From Pseudobdellovibrionaceae bacterium (lineage in GTDB: Bacteria > Bdellovibrionota > Bdellovibrionia > Bdellovibrionales > UBA1609): a stretch of DNA of 64,000 nt. Within the stretch, counting starts at the first letter, position 1. Every line of letters begins with the position of its first letter. The stretch spans positions 434,001 through 498,000 of the forward strand of contig JACKAM010000004.1 in the NCBI GenBank assembly GCA_020635075.1, in the 5' to 3' direction. A program made the translations under genes and the position numbers. Under the pieces are notes generated by a model. It was not told the origin of the DNA. It saw only the letters and a program-made list of their open reading frames with translations, and ran no database searches. Of the stretch, positions 59,567-64,000 are shown piece after piece.

Positions 59567-60412
59567 ATGTGGGCAATAATTGGTGGATCTGGTTTCGAAA
59601 AGTTTGATGGCTTCAAGGCAATTGGCGATGTAGATAGAGAAACCCCCTTCGGCCTTGCCAGCTCGGGAATCAAGAGAGTACAGCTAGGAAGTCACGAATG
59701 TCTTTTTGTCTCTCGCCATGGGAGCCATCACGAGCTGTTGCCAAGTGAAGTTAACTTTCGCGCCAATATTTTTGCTCTCAAGCGGGCAGGGGCCAAGGCG
59801 ATCGTGAGCTTTTCCGCAATTGGCAGCCTCCGTCAGGAGTACAAGCCGGGAGATATGGTTATTCCGGTTCAGTACATGGATCGCACCAAAGGGGTTCGCG
59901 CCCATACATTTTGTGGAGACGGCATTGTAGGGCACGTTTCCTTGGCGAAACCGATCTGCCAAAGCATGGCCAATAAAGCAATGGAGCTGACAAACGGTGT
60001 CTCCTTCGACCGTCATATAGGGCAGACATATGTGTGCATCGAAGGCCCCTTCTTTTCCACTAAAGCTGAATCCAATTGGTACCGCTCGATGGGCGCTGAT
60101 ATCATCGGCATGACTCATTGTCCGGAAGTGGGGCTAGCTCGTGAGGCTGGTCTTCCCTACTTACCCTGTTGCTTCGTGACCGATTACGACTGTTGGGACG
60201 ACAGCATTCCTCACGTTACTTTGGAAGAAGTGATTCAAACTATGAGGCAAAATAACAGTAAGGCCTTTGAGGTTGCTGAGAAGGTTTTGGCCTCTGGAAG
60301 TAGCCTGTATGAGGGCTGCGACTGTGCCGAGCAGGGCTTGCGAATGGGTCTTATGACACCTAAAGAGGCCATTCCTTCAGACAAGATGCAGTGGCTTGAG
60401 GTCCTCCTCTAA
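59567..60412 (+). CDS. mtnP: S-methyl-5'-thioadenosine phosphorylase
   Basis: A 281-residue purine nucleoside phosphorylase of the MtnP type. IIGGSGFEKFDGF begins the fold; SRHGSHHELLPSEVNFRANIFALK binds phosphate; SFSAIGSLRQEYKPGDMVIP, IEGPFFSTKAESNWYRSMGADIIGMTHCPEVGLAREA and TDYDCWDDS complete the active site. GMT in place of GMN agrees with methylthioadenosine specificity. It yields adenine and methylthioribose-1-phosphate for MtnA. GGGAG precedes ATG 59567, 17 bases after mtnA. Confidence 0.94.
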   Translation: MWAIIGGSGFEKFDGFKAIGDVDRETPFGLASSGIKRVQLGSHECLFVSRHGSHHELLPSEVNFRANIFALKRAGAKAIVSFSAIGSLRQEYKPGDMVIPVQYMDRTKGVRAHTFCGDGIVGHVSLAKPICQSMANKAMELTNGVSFDRHIGQTYVCIEGPFFSTKAESNWYRSMGADIIGMTHCPEVGLAREAGLPYLPCCFVTDYDCWDDSIPHVTLEEVIQTMRQNNSKAFEVAEKVLASGSSLYEGCDCAEQGLRMGLMTPKEAIPSDKMQWLEVLL

Positions 60413-60423
60413 CCAAGAGGAGG
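60403..60423 (+). terminator. Hairpin at the mtnP stop codon
   Basis: CCTCCTCT, loop AACCA, AGAGGAGG. The stem includes the last coding bases and the loop edge carries the TAA stop. No T-run. Confidence 0.45.
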
Positions 60424-60735
60424 CATCTGTTTACTTCTCTGACAGCTGTATAAATAGCTGGGAATACGTCAATTTTTTGGCCCTGATGCCAGAAGAAAAA
60501 GTGTCTCATTTTGAGATTCAGGCTGAGTGCCTCTTTTTGTTTCCAACCGTCGTGGTAGGATAAGACCATCATTATTGGTTGGCTGGAAAAGAAGAATAAT
60601 TTGGGTTGAGTGGTCCTGCCTCTTTCACTATTCGGGTTCGTTGTCACACGTAAACATTGAGTGAAATTCTCACGTACTGTTGATTCGTTGCAGGCGAACT
60701 GGCCTCTTTCCTTTGTGGAATTTAGAGGTGAATAA
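60424..60735. other. Noncoding interval before the VWA gene pair
   Basis: Over 300 bases without a credible gene. It contains a short inverted repeat CAGCT-GTATAAAT-AGCTG near 60444-60461 and AT-rich blocks that could hold the promoter of the next gene. TTGAGT near 60605 is a weak -35 candidate. No tRNA, repeat or riboswitch was recognised. Confidence 0.5.
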
Positions 60736-62904
60736 TTGAAAAAACTGACGATGTCGCGCAAGACAAAGTGGGCCATTGGGTTAAAAGCTGCCATAGCTTT
60801 GGTGATCTTGATTGTATCCTTTCAGCAGTGCTCGGATGTGCACCTAAAGGGCGCGGAGGACTTGCAGTCCTTTGAAAGCCGAGGATTCCCCTTTCGTCTG
60901 CAGCCCCCGACGGAGTTTCCTTCCCATCATCGCTATGTGATTTTGGTCGATATGTCTAACTCCATGGTATCGGGACCCTGTCCCTTTGATGTGGGTAATG
61001 ATCCCAGATTTCATACCGACAGCCCACACTATCAGTGGGACCCTAACAAGCCTGATCCGCGGGCTGATCGCAATGATGGTCGGACCATCGCGCGCGACTG
61101 CCAAGTGGATGCGAGCCTGCCAATCCAAAAGGGGGCCGAGTTAGCCCCGCTCCCTGATTTGTTTGCCTCGCCCCCAATTCAGTACTCCACTTATCGTGGC
61201 AATGACTTTGCTGGAGACCGACTGGCTGCCCTTCGCACCTGGATGGATCAATTGCGGAATAATCTCCCTGATCAGGTCAAGGAACGCTCCAGGGTAATGA
61301 TTGTTCCGGTTTCGGGGGGGATTTCTCAGACCAAGCTGTTTGAGCGCTTTCCCATGCAGATGAAGTTCTACACCCTGACGGACCCCATTTTGGAAAGTGC
61401 TCTGGTGGAGTTGGAGACCATTCACTCGTCCGACTACCTGCAGGTCCAGAGCCCGAGTATCCTGCGTTGGTTTAACACCATCATGGGAACCACGGCCCCG
61501 GGCGATATCATGAACGATCTTTATCGTACCATTCGCGATGACATGAGAATGCTTAACGACCTGGGGCAGCTCACTTATAGCGCCTACAATATGTATTACT
61601 TTGGTGACGGGCTAGTGAAGCCCGTCAAAAAGAATATCGAAGATGTGCTCAAGATTCACCCACGCTGTAATGCCTGTAGTGGCGATTTCGACAGCTGCAC
61701 CGGTGTTTGTACTGAACTAAGAAACGACATGGAGCTCATGTGGGGTCAGCACAACCTGAACTCCGAGGAGAGCTTGGATTTTAGGATTTCCCTGATTCAG
61801 GCCCTTCCCAAATATTATGGGGGAGGGAAAGTCAAAATTGGCTTTATTGAGACCCACCCGGAGCGCATCGATGCCGTCCATCCGGCGGCCACCATGTTCG
61901 ATAAGCTCATCGACCTGGCCCTACAGAGGAAGGACCGAATTCGCCGTTACTTTATCAATAGTCCTCGCCCTCCCTTTGATCTTGCCGCCCAATCTCAGGA
62001 GCTAACGACTTTTAAGCTGACACACCTTTATGTTCTTAATCCCAACGTGAGGGTTAGTTTGGACAACAAATTGCTGGTGGATTCTGACGGTGACGGTCTT
62101 TTTGATGTGGACGAAGCCAAGTACGGAACAAGTCCCACCAATGCTCGCACCAATGGGGCCTGTTTGGATAGCTTATCCACAAACCCACTTTTTTCTGAAC
62201 AGTGTGCTTTGTTTGCTCAAGGAGATGCCTGCAATACGAAGTTGGACATTGACTCGGACTCTCTCAACGAGTGCGAGGAAATGGTTTTAGGCACGGATGA
62301 TTTTGATTTCGACACCGATGGAGACTCCATCCCCGACAGTTTGGAATGGATCTATGGGTTTAATCCTAACAGCAATGACCTGGAAGTAGACACCAACGGA
62401 GATGGCTACCCCAATTTAATCAACTTCGCCGCAGGGTTATCTCCGACTCATCACCTGAAGGAAGTGAACCCCACATGGCTGACTCGATATTCGGTCGATT
62501 TGATTGATTATGAAGAGATCAACGATCCATCTGTGGGTCGGGTGTTGGTGGACCGCCACCAGGTCATGCTTAACCAAATGGCTGTGGCTCAGACCATGGC
62601 CTTTGATCCATTGGGCCAGGCCGAGATGTTTTCGCGTGCTCCCAGTTCGGTGCTGTCACATATGTCTTTTGCAGATGCAGTGATTCCGCCTGAGCTTCAG
62701 CTCCTGGGATTTAACCGCAGTCCGAACGTGAACACGATTCTGGCTTTGGCTCGAATCGTCAATCCTGATAGTCCGGAATTGGTCTACTGGAGGCTGATGA
62801 GAGCGGAGGTTCTCTCTATTAGTCGTCCGGGTGCTCGACTCATTGATTTGTCAGCCTTTAAACAGATTCGCGCGATTGATCAGAATCCGGCAGGAGGAAT
62901 TTAG
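60736..62904 (+). CDS. VWA-domain surface protein with calcium-binding (thrombospondin type 3-like) repeats
   Basis: A 722-residue exported protein. An N-terminal hydrophobic segment (AIALVILIVSFQQC) may be a signal or lipid anchor, although QQC is not a standard lipobox. A VWA-like domain starts with YVILVDMSNSMVSG (MIDAS DxSxS) near residue 70. Cysteines occur in CNACSGDFDSCTGVC. Between about 450 and 560 lie Asp-rich repeats: DSDGDGLFDVDEAKYG, DIDSDSLNECEEM, DTDGDSIPDSLEW, DTNGDGYPN. These bind calcium in related proteins. The start is TTG 60736, with AGAGGTG five bases upstream. An adjacent paralogue-like gene follows after two bases. Confidence 0.75.
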   Translation: MKKLTMSRKTKWAIGLKAAIALVILIVSFQQCSDVHLKGAEDLQSFESRGFPFRLQPPTEFPSHHRYVILVDMSNSMVSGPCPFDVGNDPRFHTDSPHYQWDPNKPDPRADRNDGRTIARDCQVDASLPIQKGAELAPLPDLFASPPIQYSTYRGNDFAGDRLAALRTWMDQLRNNLPDQVKERSRVMIVPVSGGISQTKLFERFPMQMKFYTLTDPILESALVELETIHSSDYLQVQSPSILRWFNTIMGTTAPGDIMNDLYRTIRDDMRMLNDLGQLTYSAYNMYYFGDGLVKPVKKNIEDVLKIHPRCNACSGDFDSCTGVCTELRNDMELMWGQHNLNSEESLDFRISLIQALPKYYGGGKVKIGFIETHPERIDAVHPAATMFDKLIDLALQRKDRIRRYFINSPRPPFDLAAQSQELTTFKLTHLYVLNPNVRVSLDNKLLVDSDGDGLFDVDEAKYGTSPTNARTNGACLDSLSTNPLFSEQCALFAQGDACNTKLDIDSDSLNECEEMVLGTDDFDFDTDGDSIPDSLEWIYGFNPNSNDLEVDTNGDGYPNLINFAAGLSPTHHLKEVNPTWLTRYSVDLIDYEEINDPSVGRVLVDRHQVMLNQMAVAQTMAFDPLGQAEMFSRAPSSVLSHMSFADAVIPPELQLLGFNRSPNVNTILALARIVNPDSPELVYWRLMRAEVLSISRPGARLIDLSAFKQIRAIDQNPAGGI

Positions 62905-62906
62905 TT

Positions 62907-64000
62907 ATGTTCAACGGGGGGAATTGTTGGACAGAAAATAGAGGGGAAAAGGTAGTTTTATCCCTGATGCACCTGATTGCCCTGGTCGCTTTCGGCTGTT
63001 CTGAAGTGAAGCTAAATCCCATGGAAGATTTGGAATTGGTTTCGCAGAACATTCGTGGATTCAAGGCAAATATTTGTCCGCAGTCGGAAGTCATTTTGCC
63101 AAATAAGACCAAGTACTTGATTGTTGTGGATATGTCCCTGTCTAATATTGGAGGCTGGGATTTCGATAAGGGCCCAAACGGTGCCTTTGCGGCCTATTGG
63201 AACCCCAGTTATGCCACCGATTATGCCGGCGATCGATTTAAGGCCATTGAGACCTTTCTGGAGACCTGTGGCAATCAACAAGGAAACGAATTTGCGGTCA
63301 TTGGGTTTTCCAACACCGCAGGTATTGTCACTACTAACAACAAAGGTGCTACAAGCCTGGAGTGTGAAGCCAATTTTAAGGATATCGCCACAGCTAAGAG
63401 CCATCTGAATCAGCTTTCCACCAGCCAGGAGTCAACAAAGACCTGGTATGAGAGGTGGCAACGACCCAATCATCTACAGTCTAACAATTGGCCGGGCATT
63501 ATGGGCGTGACCAGTTATGAAAAGGCCCTGGGATGTGTCGAGCACATTGTGACCACCGATATGTTGGAGTCCCAGGATGTGAACAACAAATACCATGTCT
63601 TGTTTATGTCGGATGGCTCTCCAGATGACGGCCGCGACAAGGGTGGAGTGGGTCAGGGTTGTAACGCCATCCCCGAAGGGCCAGACCGGGAGAAATGCTA
63701 CGTCGAAGACATTCTGGACCATGTCGAGTTCACTATGCAGGCCTCTTTGGCCCGCAAGCAGGAAACCCGATTTCATACGATCTACTATGGCGGCAAAGAC
63801 GACGACAGTGCCGACTTTTTGGATATCATTGCCGACTCTGGTAAATCCGGGAAGGCCTCCAAGCTTGAGTCATTTGCGGGTAATCCAGATGCGATCTGCC
63901 AAGTGATCATTAATCAGCTGGCCATCGATTATCAACCCAACTTTGCAGCGGTGGTCAACTTGACGACAATCCGTAAGAACGGCAAGTGGACGGCAGATTC
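62907..64000 (+). CDS. VWA-domain lipoprotein, partial (runs off the window)
   Basis: Open from ATG 62907 to the window edge (364 codons). N-terminus is longer than usual, then lipobox VAFGC. The VWA domain has YLIVVDMSLSNIGG (MIDAS DxSxS), FAVIGFSNTAGIVT and HVLFMSDGSPDDG, with further cysteines in GCNAIP and EKCYVED. AGGAGG at 62892-62897 overlaps the end of the preceding gene. Together the two genes form an operon of MIDAS-containing surface proteins that probably interact with each other or with prey/substrate; that role is inference. Confidence 0.75.
   Translation, partial: MFNGGNCWTENRGEKVVLSLMHLIALVAFGCSEVKLNPMEDLELVSQNIRGFKANICPQSEVILPNKTKYLIVVDMSLSNIGGWDFDKGPNGAFAAYWNPSYATDYAGDRFKAIETFLETCGNQQGNEFAVIGFSNTAGIVTTNNKGATSLECEANFKDIATAKSHLNQLSTSQESTKTWYERWQRPNHLQSNNWPGIMGVTSYEKALGCVEHIVTTDMLESQDVNNKYHVLFMSDGSPDDGRDKGGVGQGCNAIPEGPDREKCYVEDILDHVEFTMQASLARKQETRFHTIYYGGKDDDSADFLDIIADSGKSGKASKLESFAGNPDAICQVIINQLAIDYQPNFAAVVNLTTIRKNGKWTAD

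Overview
The window looks like chromosomal DNA of a Bdellovibrionota-type bacterium (a motile, Gram-negative predator relative). I infer this from the mix of genes: a flagellar sigma factor, an RpoH-like sigma factor, a Tad-type pilus gene set, an unusually large number of unrecognised secreted or lipoprotein genes, and small operons separated by strong hairpin terminators. No phage, transposase, integrase or CRISPR array is visible. The assignment is an inference; no rRNA or other phylogenetic marker was compared.

Layout. 1-3.7 kb: tail of a gene coupled to fliA, two small secreted proteins, an RpoH-like sigma factor with a histone-H1-like lysine-rich tail, and a polyhydroxyalkanoate-system protein. 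3.8-5.8 kb: aspS, preceded by a possible leader ORF. 5.9-16.9 kb: a divergent, incomplete Tad/Flp-type gene set (CpaF-like ATPase, secretin, response regulator-kinase on one side; CpaB-like, TadE/TadG-like and Flp pilin genes on the other). It brackets a large Met/Gly-repeat secreted protein and an amidohydrolase. 17-22 kb: folD, a lytic-transglycosylase-like lipoprotein, gcvT-gcvH, and a tRNA-Leu(UAG) locus surrounded by fragments of itself and by strongly folding DNA. 22-36.7 kb: secreted proteins, an HTH regulator with a palindromic operator candidate, a glutamine cyclotransferase, a poly-Asp repeat lipoprotein, an oligopeptide-binding lipoprotein, YchJ and DUF4920 proteins, a GNAT acetyltransferase, queD-selD, and a Cys-rich exported protein behind a FliA-type promoter.

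36.7-46.1 kb is a complete copper/silver-type defence region. copA-csoR and a second operon (small exported protein, TolC-type channel, CusB-like adaptor, CusA pump, His-rich exported protein) each start from a promoter carrying the same CsoR-type operator, TACCCC-N3-GGGGTA, between the -35 and -10 boxes. CsoR would therefore control cytoplasmic export and envelope-spanning export together.

46-64 kb: two more exported proteins, AtoE-like and CstA-like transporters, a phosphofructokinase with mixed ATP/PPi signature residues, RNA-modification enzymes (MnmD, Rsm22-like), a YhcC-type radical SAM protein and an ankyrin protein. Next comes a three-gene MtnP/MtnA/class II aldolase operon that suggests a short methylthioadenosine salvage shunt. 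The window ends in two adjacent von Willebrand A-type surface proteins, the second cut by the window edge. Recurrent themes are tRNA/rRNA modification, metal handling and a large secretome, part of which may belong to the FliA (motility) regulon.
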